This document shows, in pieces, positions 26,257 to 34,624 of a DNA stretch of 64,000 nt. Below the pieces are notes generated by a model. That model searched no databases. It worked only from the letters and a program-made list of their open reading frames with translations, and was not told where the DNA came from. Position 1 is the stretch's first letter. Every line of letters starts with the position of its first letter. Position numbers and translations under genes: made by a program. Origin of the DNA: Candidatus Accumulibacter propinquus (GTDB lineage: Bacteria > Pseudomonadota > Gammaproteobacteria > Burkholderiales > Rhodocyclaceae); NCBI GenBank assembly GCA_016714935.1, contig JADKBU010000011.1, positions 98,906 through 162,905 on the forward strand, given 5' to 3'.

Positions 26257-27201
26257 ATGCAATCCCTGTGGATGCTCCTTGCCAGCCTCCTGTTTGCCTG
26301 CATGGGGGTGTGCGTGAAACTGGCTGCCGCCACGCACTCCGCCGTGGAGATCGTGTTTTTCCGCAGCGTCCTGTCTTTGCTCCTGATGTATGCCCTGGTC
26401 CGGCTGCGCGGCGTGTCGCTGCAAACACCGCACTGGCGCTGGCAGATCAGCCGCGGCGCGATCGGCTTCGCGGCGCTGTGTGCCTACTTCTGGGCCATCA
26501 CCCTGCTACCGCTGGCGACCGCGGTGACGCTCAATTACACCTCGGCGATCTTTCTGGCGGTCTATCTGGCGCTCTCCGGCATGCGCCTGAACGTGGGAAT
26601 TGTCGCAGCGCTGGCGCTCGGGCTGGGCGGCGTGGGTCTACTGCTGAAACCGACCCTGCATGCCGAGCAGTGGCTCGGCGGCGTGACTGGACTGGCTTCC
26701 GGTGTTCTTGCCGGCATGGCCTATTTCAGCGTCCGCGAACTGGGTTCGCGTGGCGAACCGGAAACGCGCACGGTGTTCTATTTTTCGCTGGTGTCCTCGG
26801 TATGCGCCAGCGTCTGGCTGTTGTTTTGCGAGATCCATCCGTGGGACCTGCGCAGCGGCGCACTGCTGTTCGGTGTGGCGGCTTTCGCCACCGCCGCCCA
26901 ACTGGCGATGACCCATGCTTACGCCGGTAGCCGGACGCTGTTGGCCGCCGCCCTGGCCTACAGTACGGTCGTTTTTGCCAGCGTGTTCGGGATGCTTCTC
27001 TGGAACGAGGCGCATGACGGCTGGACCTGGCTGGCAATGGCACTGATCGTGATCTCCGGCCTTACCGCCACGCATTTCTCGCCCGGCAGTCCGGCTACAC
27101 GGTCGTCGGCACCGCCAGATCAGCCAGCGATCGAGTCCTCACCGACACCTGCAGGCAATACTCAAGCCTCCGGGAAGAGCCGCGCCAGTCGGACTTCGTA
27201 G
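26257..27201 (+). CDS. EamA/DMT-superfamily transporter
   Basis: A ten-helix permease of the drug/metabolite transporter superfamily, 314 aa, with the two EamA repeats (about residues 3-133 and 145-275). The first helix reads WMLLASLLFACMGVCVKLAA; the second repeat begins at GVTGLASGVLAGMAYFSVREL. The C-terminal ~40 residues are Ser/Pro-rich and hydrophilic. Family members export small metabolites; the substrate here is unknown. The 3' end overlaps the convergent AbiEi-like gene by 40 bp. Confidence 0.88.
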   Translation: MQSLWMLLASLLFACMGVCVKLAAATHSAVEIVFFRSVLSLLLMYALVRLRGVSLQTPHWRWQISRGAIGFAALCAYFWAITLLPLATAVTLNYTSAIFLAVYLALSGMRLNVGIVAALALGLGGVGLLLKPTLHAEQWLGGVTGLASGVLAGMAYFSVRELGSRGEPETRTVFYFSLVSSVCASVWLLFCEIHPWDLRSGALLFGVAAFATAAQLAMTHAYAGSRTLLAAALAYSTVVFASVFGMLLWNEAHDGWTWLAMALIVISGLTATHFSPGSPATRSSAPPDQPAIESSPTPAGNTQASGKSRASRTS

Positions 27202-28217
27202 ATCGCCCGCGCAGCCGCCAGGCAGCGCGGGTTGCCGGTAGCCAGCAGGTCCGCATAGACCAGGGCCGGCGGGACCGTGTCGCGCTGCCCGATGCTGGAC
27301 AGGGAGCGGCCCCAGAACGGCTTGCGCACTTCAAGCAGGTTCTGGTACGCGACGGGGCCTGCCGCTGCGAGCTTCTGCTGGGCCACCAGTCGTGCCGACA
27401 ACTTGTCGGCATAGATCGTCAGCACGCTCGGTTGCAGGTCACAGGCGAGCAGTGTTGCCGCCGGCTCGCCGCCCCAGCGCGCCTGCGCCGGATTCAGCTG
27501 CCAGTCGGCCCAGGCAGCAAAACCGGCGGCACGATAACGACCAGTCAAGCCACTCCCGCGCAGGCCAAGGGCATATGCCTGTGCCCAGTCGTCGAGTAGC
27601 CGCTTGCTGGCGTTGAGGCGCCGCCGCCTATCGACGACCGTCAGTGATCCATCCCGCTGCAGATCGGCCAGGACCTCCGGTACCGTCCGCGGGGAAACAT
27701 CTGCCGCACCGGCGAGTACGCGATAGGGCGCTGCCGCCAACTCGGAATCGCAGATCAGCGCAAAAAGAACCTTCAGCCGGCTGGCGATGAAGCCTTTGTC
27801 GGTGCGCACGGAGCTCCGCCGGTCGTCAGGCTTCCGCCCACTGACATAGACGAAAAGACCCCGAGCTTCCAGGTAGGCATTACCCGCGGTATCCGCGAAC
27901 TGTTGTTCCTGTTCCCGCAACCGGTGGGCAACCGGCCGCGTGACATGATCCGTGATCAGGAGCAGGGGCGGATCGCCGACGTCAACCGGCTGTCGCAACT
28001 GCGTCACCACAGATCCAAGGCTGTCGGACGTGACCTTGCACCGGACTTCGGCGGCGTAATCGGTGCCACATCTGTCCTTGTGCACGCCCAGGCAGGTCGC
28101 CGATCGCCAACGGCCTTCTTCGCTGCCGTCCTGTTTCTGTACCGAAACCATCAGGCCGTGTCCGCGCAATGCTTGCGCGGCCTTTTCGAGAAGCGTGCTT
28201 GCTTTTTGTGCATTCAT
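27162..28217 (-). CDS. AbiEi-like (type IV toxin-antitoxin) protein without a toxin partner
   Basis: This 351-aa protein has the same layout as AbiEi-type regulators: an N-terminal domain that includes DPPLLLITDHVTRPVAHRLR and GNAYLEARGLFVYVSGRK, a winged helix around residues 175-210 (DVSPRTVPEVLADLQRDG), and an alpha/beta C-terminal domain. No nucleotidyltransferase gene is adjacent; neighbours are a transporter and a polysaccharide gene. It may be an orphan antitoxin or a plain regulator. I start at ATG 28217 (MNAQKAS); the longer frame to 28337 would overlap the adjacent gene region. It is a second, different AbiEi-like protein from the one at 23819-24913. Confidence 0.7.
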   Translation of the reverse strand: MNAQKASTLLEKAAQALRGHGLMVSVQKQDGSEEGRWRSATCLGVHKDRCGTDYAAEVRCKVTSDSLGSVVTQLRQPVDVGDPPLLLITDHVTRPVAHRLREQEQQFADTAGNAYLEARGLFVYVSGRKPDDRRSSVRTDKGFIASRLKVLFALICDSELAAAPYRVLAGAADVSPRTVPEVLADLQRDGSLTVVDRRRRLNASKRLLDDWAQAYALGLRGSGLTGRYRAAGFAAWADWQLNPAQARWGGEPAATLLACDLQPSVLTIYADKLSARLVAQQKLAAAGPVAYQNLLEVRKPFWGRSLSSIGQRDTVPPALVYADLLATGNPRCLAAARAIYEVRLARLFPEA

Positions 28218-28293
28218 GGCGCTGCCGGCGACTCGTCTGGTGAACAGCACGGAATTATGACCGCTGCGGTTTCGATGTTCAAGCCGGAGCGGG

Positions 28294-29150
28294 TCAATCG
28301 ACACCTCCCGCGCTCGCTTCCCGGATCCGCGATCCACTCACCGCCTGCACGGTTGCCTTGCGGTCGATCCTGCCCCAGCCCACCAGCACCCCACGCAGCG
28401 AGGTCAGGGTACTCTTGATGGCCACGTAGTACATCAGTTGCCGGTAGAAGAAGCGTTGCCAGAACAACCAGATCAGCAGCCACCAGCTTTCCTTGCGCTC
28501 CAGGGTAAAAGCCAGAATGGCCGCCAGGTAGTCCACGGTCACGAACAGCGCGTAGTAGAACAACACCCGCCACAAGGCGTCCGGGGAATACTCTTCCGGG
28601 TGTTGCCAGTGATTGAACGCCGCCGACCCCAGCGACCCGATCAGCAGCAGGTCCATGATCGGCGAGACCAGCGGGAACAGGACCTGGAACACGATCACGT
28701 TCGGCAGGGCGACAAAGCCCAGCGCGCCGTATCGGGGCCTGAACAGCACGTCGCGATGCTTCCACGCCGCCTGCATGGTGCCGTACATCCAGCGGTAGCG
28801 TTGCCGGATGAAGCCGCGCACGGTATCGGGCGCCTCGGTGAGGGCCACCGCCTCGTCCTCATAGACGATCGCGTACCCCAGTTTGCGGATCGCCAGGGTC
28901 AGATCCGCGTCTTCCGCCAGGGTCAGGTCGGTAAAGCCGCCGACCCGCTCGATCAACTCTCGCCGCCAGGCGCCCACTGCCCCAGGTACCACGGTAATGC
29001 AGTTGAGAACGTCGAAGGCCCGCCGGTCCAGGTTCTGGCTGGTGATGTACTCCAGCGCTTGCCAGCGGGTCAGCAGATTGATCCGGTTGCCGACCTTGGT
29101 GTTGCCGGCGACCGCGCCGATCCCTGGATTCGACGAAATGCCGGACCAGT
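28294..29150 (-). pseudogene. C-terminal half of a family 2 glycosyltransferase, separated by a frameshift
   Basis: This piece continues the GT2 domain begun in the next feature: SNPGIGAVAGNTKVGNRIN follows naturally after KLVRHF, then LAEDADLTLAIRK (the ED motif) and RQRYRW (the QxxRW motif) of processive glycosyltransferases, then three or four membrane helices (for example ALPNVIVFQVLFPLVSPIMDLL). The reading frame differs by one base from the upstream part, with the change between about 29140 and 29160. The frame extends back to 29343, but the translation upstream of 29150 is not family-like. If the frameshift is an error, this is simply the end of a protein of about 1160 aa. Confidence 0.8.
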
Positions 29151-31798
29151 TTGACAATCGTGTCGCGGGTAAACACCGTGTCGGCATCGAGGGCCACCAC
29201 GATCTCGGCATTGGACTGCGCCATCCCGAAATTGAGCGCCGCCGGCTTGCCGCCATTGACCACCGAGTACACCCGCACGCGCGGGTCGCCAGCAAAAGCC
29301 TCGCGCGCCACACGATAGGTGGCATCGCTGGAACCGTCATCAACGACGATGATCTCGAGCTTCCGGGGCGTCTCGCAAGCGAGCAGCGAGGCTATGGTCT
29401 GAACGATCACCTTTTCCTCGTTGTAGGCCGGGATCACCAGGGTGACCGTTGGCGAATATTCCGGGTCGAAGACCTCGCGACGCTGCTGCCAACGCTGATA
29501 AATGGCCAGCGTGCCGACAAACAACAAGCGTGCAATGCCCAGCACGATGCCCAGCAGGAATAACCAGTGGACCGTCGCCGCCGACCAGTTGAGCACCGCA
29601 AAGGCCGCTCCGTCCAGCCAGATCCGCCAGCGGGTTTCCGGTGGCACCGGCGGCATCAGCGCGTCGCGGCTGCGCCCGAGCAGTTCGGAAACGCTGACGA
29701 ACTGGAAGCCCCGTCGCCGCAATTCCTCGACGATGCGGGGGATCGCCTGCACCGTCTGGCTGCGATCACCACCGGAATCATGCAACAGCACGATGTTGCC
29801 TTCACCGCGCTCCGCCTGCTCGACGGTACGCCGGACGATCTCGGCGACCCCCGGGCGTTTCCAGTCATCCGGATCGATCTGCATGCCGACCACCAGATAA
29901 CCCTGCTCGGCGGCCAGCTCGATGGGGCGCACCTGGTCGATGGTCTCCGGCTCGGCGTCTACCGCGTAGGGCGGACGGAACAGCAGCGAATGGCGGCCGA
30001 CCACGCTGGCCAGCAGATGCTGGGTCGCCGAGAGTTCGAGCTGGAACTGCATCGGCGAGATGGTCGAAATGTTGGGGTGGGTGAAAGTGTGATTGCCGAT
30101 TTCGTGGCCTTCGTCAAGCATGCGGCGCAGCAGCTCCGGATGCATCTGACCATTCACGCCCATGATGAAAAAGGCTGCCGGCACTCCCGCCAGGCGCAAG
30201 GCATCCAGCACCTGCGGGGTGTACTGAAGATCGGGACCATCGTCAAAGGTCAACACGACCTTGCGCTCCGCGCCGCCGTGACGGGTGATGACGTAGGGTG
30301 ACGGGAAAGCCGTGAACCGCTCGGAACTGATCAGCCCGCGCTTGGGGTCGAATTCGATGATCCGACTGCCGGTCTGTGGTTTTGCCGTGACTTCAAGGAT
30401 CTCGCCCTTGCCTTCATAGTCCACGCCGTAGGCAAAGCGGATGTTGCCGAGCTCTGCGGCGCGCACCGCATCGAGGGGGGTATCCTTGCCGAAGATCTGC
30501 CACAGCGCCGGATCCTCGCTGCCCAGCCGCCACAGGGCGACGCCGCGCGGCTGCAGGCTACGGATTGCCAGCAACTGGTTGAAGGCGGTCACGGCGTCGA
30601 GCATCCACACGTGGTGAATGCGATCGTTGTCGTCGGCATAGGCGAAAGTTGGATTCAGGGAAGCCGGATCCAGTCTGATTCTGCCTTCCGACTCCTTGGC
30701 CACCAGCACCGCCTCCTCGAAGGTTCGCTCCTCGGCGGGCTGGCCTGGTTGCCAGTCATAGGCGTAATTGCCGATGGCCACGATCATCTTCTCGGCGGGT
30801 ATGTCGCGCTGCCGTTGCCGCAGCACACTGGCGAACCACGGCAAACTGGCGATCGGACCGGGCGCGCCGGTCGCCCAGTGTTCGTCGTAGGCCATCAGAA
30901 TCAGGTAATCGGCGCTACGCACCAGGCGACGGTAATCAAACGCCGGGTCACTGGCCGGGACATTGACCGAGACCAGCAGGTTTTTCGGGTGCATGGCGGC
31001 GTACAGTTCCGCCATGAAACGCTGGAAATCGGGCTGGGCCTTGGTCGACACGTTTTCGAAGTCGATGCTGATGCCGGCAAATCGGTTACGTTCCACATAG
31101 GCGACCAATTGTTCGATGGTGCGCGCCCGCGCTGCCGGCCTGGCCAACATGCGTGCCAGCTTGGCACCCTCCCAATCGTGCCCGTTCCAGTTGTTGACCA
31201 GGGGCACGATCGACACCTCGGGGCGACGGGCGCGGACGTATTCGGTCACCTGCGCGGTTCGCGTCGGATCGTTCTCCCGCAGCGATCCATCCTCGGCTGC
31301 CAGATGCAGCCATTCGGCGATCACCATGTCCAGACTGCCCAGGTTTTCCTTGAGAGAACTCATGCTCGAGTCGTCCCAGTTGACAAAGAACCCGATCGCC
31401 AGAGCCTGACGACGGGCAACCGGGCCCGCCTTGCGCGACTGCAACAATTGTTTCAGTTCGCGCGCACGCTCGCTCGCCAACCTGTTCTGGACATTACGCA
31501 GGGCGCGCTCGCGGCGGGTCAGTGGACGCTCGGGAGCCAGCGCAGGCACCGCCGGCAAGGCATGTGCGCCTTGCGGCAGAAAGCTGACCCCCGACAGATT
31601 CAGCGCCGGGAGCACCGGACTGACGAGGATGCTCAGTACCAGCGCGCCCAGCAATAATGACAGGGTCAGGCCGATCAGCGTCATTCCCAGCCGCAGGCGC
31701 GGCCAGCGCTTGCTGGCCGGATCGAAGAAGACCGGCTTGGCGGCGCGCAGGCTTACCGCCCGGCTGGGCGGGCAATCGTCAGGACGCTGCGGCGACAT
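28859..31798 (-). CDS. GH18 - polysaccharide deacetylase (CE4) - GT2 fusion protein, truncated in the GT2 domain by a frameshift
   Basis: This surface-polysaccharide enzyme joins three activities. After a membrane anchor (about residues 38-66) comes a GH18-like domain (about 125-440) with FAGISIDFENVS at the catalytic strand. A CE4 deacetylase domain (about 520-700) follows with FDDGPD and HTFTHPN. Then comes a processive GT2 domain with VIPAYNEEKVIVQT, VVDDGSSD and ALDADT. Beyond about residue 882 the frame is shifted and ends in Arg-rich noise. The GT2 half resembles PgaC-like poly-N-acetylglucosamine synthases, so synthesis and trimming of an amino-sugar polymer is a reasonable guess. The start overlaps the end of the GH39-like gene by 20 bp, showing an operon. 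Confidence 0.87.
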   Translation of the reverse strand: MSPQRPDDCPPSRAVSLRAAKPVFFDPASKRWPRLRLGMTLIGLTLSLLLGALVLSILVSPVLPALNLSGVSFLPQGAHALPAVPALAPERPLTRRERALRNVQNRLASERARELKQLLQSRKAGPVARRQALAIGFFVNWDDSSMSSLKENLGSLDMVIAEWLHLAAEDGSLRENDPTRTAQVTEYVRARRPEVSIVPLVNNWNGHDWEGAKLARMLARPAARARTIEQLVAYVERNRFAGISIDFENVSTKAQPDFQRFMAELYAAMHPKNLLVSVNVPASDPAFDYRRLVRSADYLILMAYDEHWATGAPGPIASLPWFASVLRQRQRDIPAEKMIVAIGNYAYDWQPGQPAEERTFEEAVLVAKESEGRIRLDPASLNPTFAYADDNDRIHHVWMLDAVTAFNQLLAIRSLQPRGVALWRLGSEDPALWQIFGKDTPLDAVRAAELGNIRFAYGVDYEGKGEILEVTAKPQTGSRIIEFDPKRGLISSERFTAFPSPYVITRHGGAERKVVLTFDDGPDLQYTPQVLDALRLAGVPAAFFIMGVNGQMHPELLRRMLDEGHEIGNHTFTHPNISTISPMQFQLELSATQHLLASVVGRHSLLFRPPYAVDAEPETIDQVRPIELAAEQGYLVVGMQIDPDDWKRPGVAEIVRRTVEQAERGEGNIVLLHDSGGDRSQTVQAIPRIVEELRRRGFQFVSVSELLGRSRDALMPPVPPETRWRIWLDGAAFAVLNWSAATVHWLFLLGIVLGIARLLFVGTLAIYQRWQQRREVFDPEYSPTVTLVIPAYNEEKVIVQTIASLLACETPRKLEIIVVDDGSSDATYRVAREAFAGDPRVRVYSVVNGGKPAALNFGMAQSNAEIVVALDADTVFTRDTIVKLVRHFVESRDRRGRRQHQGRQPDQSADPLASAGVHHQPEPGPAGLRRSQLHYRGTWGSGRLAARVDRAGRRLYRPDPGGRRGSDPGDPQTGVRDRL

Positions 31799-34064
31799 GA
31801 TGAGTTCCTGGCCTGCGGACGGCCAGCGTTCGCCGCTGAGGGTTGGCAGACGCTCGGCCGAGGTGCGCGGTCGGATTCGGCTGTCCGGCTTGCGGCGCCC
31901 GGCTGCGGACTACGGTCAGGGACCACGGCGGCAATCGCAGATGCAGCGGCGCCTGATGGCCAGTCAGCAGGCGGTGTCGTGGCGGGTAACTGCGCTGCGG
32001 GCGCCCGAACGCCCCATTGGCCCGCCACCGATACTGGATGGCCGAGAACTGGTACAGATCCGCCGGGCCCTGCAGCGGGGTGAACGCGTTCGCCTCGGGA
32101 CCGGCGAAGTGCAGCGCAACGGTCCTTTGCCGCTGCGGATCCTTGTTGACCAGCAGTACCGACCACAAGCCATCGGGACGCCGCAGCGCATAGGCGTTCA
32201 CCGGCGAAACGCCGCCCGCCGCTTCATCATCGACCCGGGTGCGATAGACAGCGTGGGCTTGCGTCGGGCTTCCCGCCCATTGACGCGCCAGCAACCTGGC
32301 GCCGTGATAGGTGGCGGTACGGGCCAGAATCTTTCGCCGCTGGTCGGACAGGAACAGGGTGTTCGTACCCCAGGTGTCGCAATCCGGCCCCTTGTCCAGG
32401 GGGCCGGGTTCATAGCCGTACAGATAGGCGACGGCACCGCCCTCGGTGAGGAATGTCCCAACGACATCAGCGTTGAACAGCGCGCCGGGCAGATCAACTT
32501 CGGTCTGCGTCGAGAAGGCCGAGTAACCGTACTCGGTCATCAATAGCGGCGTGCCGCGAGGCAGACCCTGTTGGTAAAGCTCCGCCATCGCCTCCGTCAG
32601 CAATCCCGGCGCTTGTCGCAACTGTTCCGCGGGCGGCGTACACACCTCGTCGAAGGGATACCATTCGAAGGACAGGAAACCGAGGTCGGCGGCGCGCCCG
32701 CGCCCGCGCAGGTAATCGAGCAGGCGGGCCAGCCACGGTCGGTCGGGAGCGACCGAGGTCCCGGACCAGGCCATCATCGGTGCATCCCACAAGGACTGGA
32801 AAGACGGTCCCCCGAGGATTACTTCCGGATCGACCGCGCGCAAGGCATCGGTCACCTGCAGGTAGAGGGCGCCATAGTCTTCCGGAGCCACGTACTGGCC
32901 ATCCGGTTCCTCGCCCAGTTCAACACCGCTAATCGGATAAGCGCGTCGCCGCAGGTAGCGCAGGAATGCAGCGGCGTTGTCCGGGGTGTCATACAGCACG
33001 CCGACCGGAACCAGCATCGGCAGACCGTGGCCAAGCCCACTGGTGAACACGCGGTCGATGCCGGCCTGCTCCACCTCCGGGTCGAGATCCTCGGCGCGAT
33101 GCCAGGGGTCGGTCGACGACACAAACATTCGGGTCTGGCCGTCGTGGCTGGCGGCGTGTCGTATGGCATCGTGCAACCGGTCGTTCGCGTCGAGCGCCCC
33201 AACATACACCTCGCGCACCGCGTAACCCAGTGCGTCGCGCGCATCGTTCGCACCAGGCGCTGGGCTGCCGGACGAGACTTCCAGCAGAACACGCAGGTAA
33301 CGCACCGCCACCGTGTGCCGGGCCAATCGCAGATTTTCATCGCCACCACTGCCCTGTCTGACCTCTCCTTCGGGGAAAGTCTGCCAGTGCCCGCTCGGAT
33401 ACTCGTCCGGGAGGGCCGCGTCTTCGCCATCCCAATACTGCACCTGATAGCGCACGGCATACGGCATTCCCCAGGCGATGCGCATCGCGTCCACCGGCGT
33501 CTTCTTTCCGAGATCGACGATCAGCCATTGTGGATGGCGGCTGTTGTCCTCACCAGTGAAACCGCGGTCCAGATAGGGATTGCTCTTCCAGAAGGTGTCG
33601 AGATCGCCGTCGGCCAGTCGCGAGTAACCGTTGTCTTCGGCCTGGTCGACGGTGTTTCCGCGGCGCGGCAAACGGTAGCCAAACGACGCCAGAATCGGCG
33701 CGCCGGGTTGGTCGTCGGAAGTCCAGTAGCCTTGCGCGTGCTCGCTGTCGCTCCAGCGGCCGCGTGGATTCCAGTGCCAGGCCTCGACGCCCAACTCGGT
33801 ACGCAGACGATAGCTGAGTGGACGCAGGCCTACCGAGCGCATGGCACGCAGGTTCCTCGGTCGGTAGATGGCTGCCGCATCACCGCGCGAGTGCCCATCG
33901 ACCCCGGCACCAAGCGCAACCGCGGGCACAAAGGTGTTGCTCGGTCCATTGGTCAGGTCAATGGTCACCCTGGCCGGCGCTTCCGCTCCGAAACTGGATA
34001 GCGGACTGGCCAGGGTCAAGGCGATGATCAATGCAGCAATTCGACGGGAGGAGAAATCATGCAT
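31779..34064 (-). CDS. Secreted glycoside hydrolase, GH39-like (clan A) with a discoidin-type domain
   Basis: The 761-aa product begins with a Sec signal peptide (RIAALIIALTLASPLSSFGA, cleavage probably after Ala-Glu region near residue 27). A galactose-binding, discoidin-like domain follows (about 130-290, with WLIVDLGKKTPVDAMRI). Then comes a (beta/alpha)8 domain: the acid/base strand reads GVELGEEPDGQY and the nucleophile strand LLMTEYGYSAF. The usual Asn before the acid/base Glu (NEP) is replaced by Glu (EEP). A C-terminal beta domain follows. Start ATG 34064 directly precedes the signal peptide. Its end overlaps the GH18-CE4-GT2 gene, so it probably acts on the same exported polymer. Exact GH family is uncertain. 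Confidence 0.75.
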   Translation of the reverse strand: MHDFSSRRIAALIIALTLASPLSSFGAEAPARVTIDLTNGPSNTFVPAVALGAGVDGHSRGDAAAIYRPRNLRAMRSVGLRPLSYRLRTELGVEAWHWNPRGRWSDSEHAQGYWTSDDQPGAPILASFGYRLPRRGNTVDQAEDNGYSRLADGDLDTFWKSNPYLDRGFTGEDNSRHPQWLIVDLGKKTPVDAMRIAWGMPYAVRYQVQYWDGEDAALPDEYPSGHWQTFPEGEVRQGSGGDENLRLARHTVAVRYLRVLLEVSSGSPAPGANDARDALGYAVREVYVGALDANDRLHDAIRHAASHDGQTRMFVSSTDPWHRAEDLDPEVEQAGIDRVFTSGLGHGLPMLVPVGVLYDTPDNAAAFLRYLRRRAYPISGVELGEEPDGQYVAPEDYGALYLQVTDALRAVDPEVILGGPSFQSLWDAPMMAWSGTSVAPDRPWLARLLDYLRGRGRAADLGFLSFEWYPFDEVCTPPAEQLRQAPGLLTEAMAELYQQGLPRGTPLLMTEYGYSAFSTQTEVDLPGALFNADVVGTFLTEGGAVAYLYGYEPGPLDKGPDCDTWGTNTLFLSDQRRKILARTATYHGARLLARQWAGSPTQAHAVYRTRVDDEAAGGVSPVNAYALRRPDGLWSVLLVNKDPQRQRTVALHFAGPEANAFTPLQGPADLYQFSAIQYRWRANGAFGRPQRSYPPRHRLLTGHQAPLHLRLPPWSLTVVRSRAPQAGQPNPTAHLGRASANPQRRTLAVRRPGTHHVAAAS

Positions 34065-34137
34065 GCTTGCATACCCGCTGAGACGACCGTCGCCTGTCCC
34101 TCCAGCCGTTCTCCGCCTGGACGGAGCCGCATTATAC

Positions 34138-34476
34138 TCACGCCAATGGGGTGACGTGCGCCTCGCCACCCGTTGCCGGGAAATAGCAGATCCTGCGCCA
34201 ACATCCCTTCAGCAGGGTGATGAAAAAGGCCGACAGGGGTAGGCTGGCTTTCTCGAACCTCACCCGCCCACCGCCGATGGCTTCCAGCAAGGCCAGGCCA
34301 CGACTGCGAACGAGGTAACTATCGCCCGCAGCCAGGAAGATGTCACCGGCCTCACCGGCGATGGTCAGCCACACCACACCCGATGTGCAGCGAATTCGCA
34401 CCCCCCGGGCGGACAGCAAGCGAATGGGTGCGTCGGCGGCGAGGCAAAGCTCACTGTTGAAGAGGTCGAGGTCCAT
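34138..34476 (-). CDS. DUF2917 domain protein
   Basis: A 112-aa cytoplasmic protein with the short beta-rich DUF2917 domain: RIRCTSGVVWLTIAGEAGDIFLAAGDSY is the core, with the Trp-Leu-Thr and Gly-Asp turns seen in the family. Function is unknown. In betaproteobacteria such genes often lie next to GntR/MocR regulators, as here: a MocR gene is divergent from it, and four AAYTGTACYGG motifs fill the shared promoter (34529-34616). A second DUF2917 gene at 36787 has the same motif upstream. Confidence 0.82.
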   Translation of the reverse strand: MDLDLFNSELCLAADAPIRLLSARGVRIRCTSGVVWLTIAGEAGDIFLAAGDSYLVRSRGLALLEAIGGGRVRFEKASLPLSAFFITLLKGCWRRICYFPATGGEAHVTPLA

Positions 34477-34528
34477 GGCGGTTTCTCCTTGTGTTGACGT
34501 CTAGGAGTGTAGGATAGTTGGCCTCAAG

Positions 34529-34616
34529 GGTACAGTTACAATATAATCCAATTGTAACCGGTACAATTTTGAATTTGGCGAATTGTACTGGCCATTGCGC
34601 GTCGCAACTGTACTGG
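34529..34616. promoter_or_regulatory. Array of four AAYTGTACYGG motifs between DUF2917 and the MocR gene
   Basis: Two copies read rightward, AATTGTACTGG at 34581-34591 and AACTGTACTGG at 34606-34616 (25 bp apart). Two read leftward, reverse complements at 34529-34537 and 34558-34568 (29 bp apart). The stretch 34550-34568 also forms a dyad AATTGTA-N5-TACAATT. MocR proteins commonly bind paired direct repeats in their own promoter, so this is probably the MocR operator set; the last copy is nine bases before the MocR start codon. Confidence 0.65.
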
Positions 34617-34624
34617 TGAGACTG

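Noticed and set aside
28294..29343. Separate glycosyltransferase gene starting at 29343
   Set aside because: Its first ~65 residues are not family-like, and the GT2 motifs continue the upstream frame after a one-base shift.
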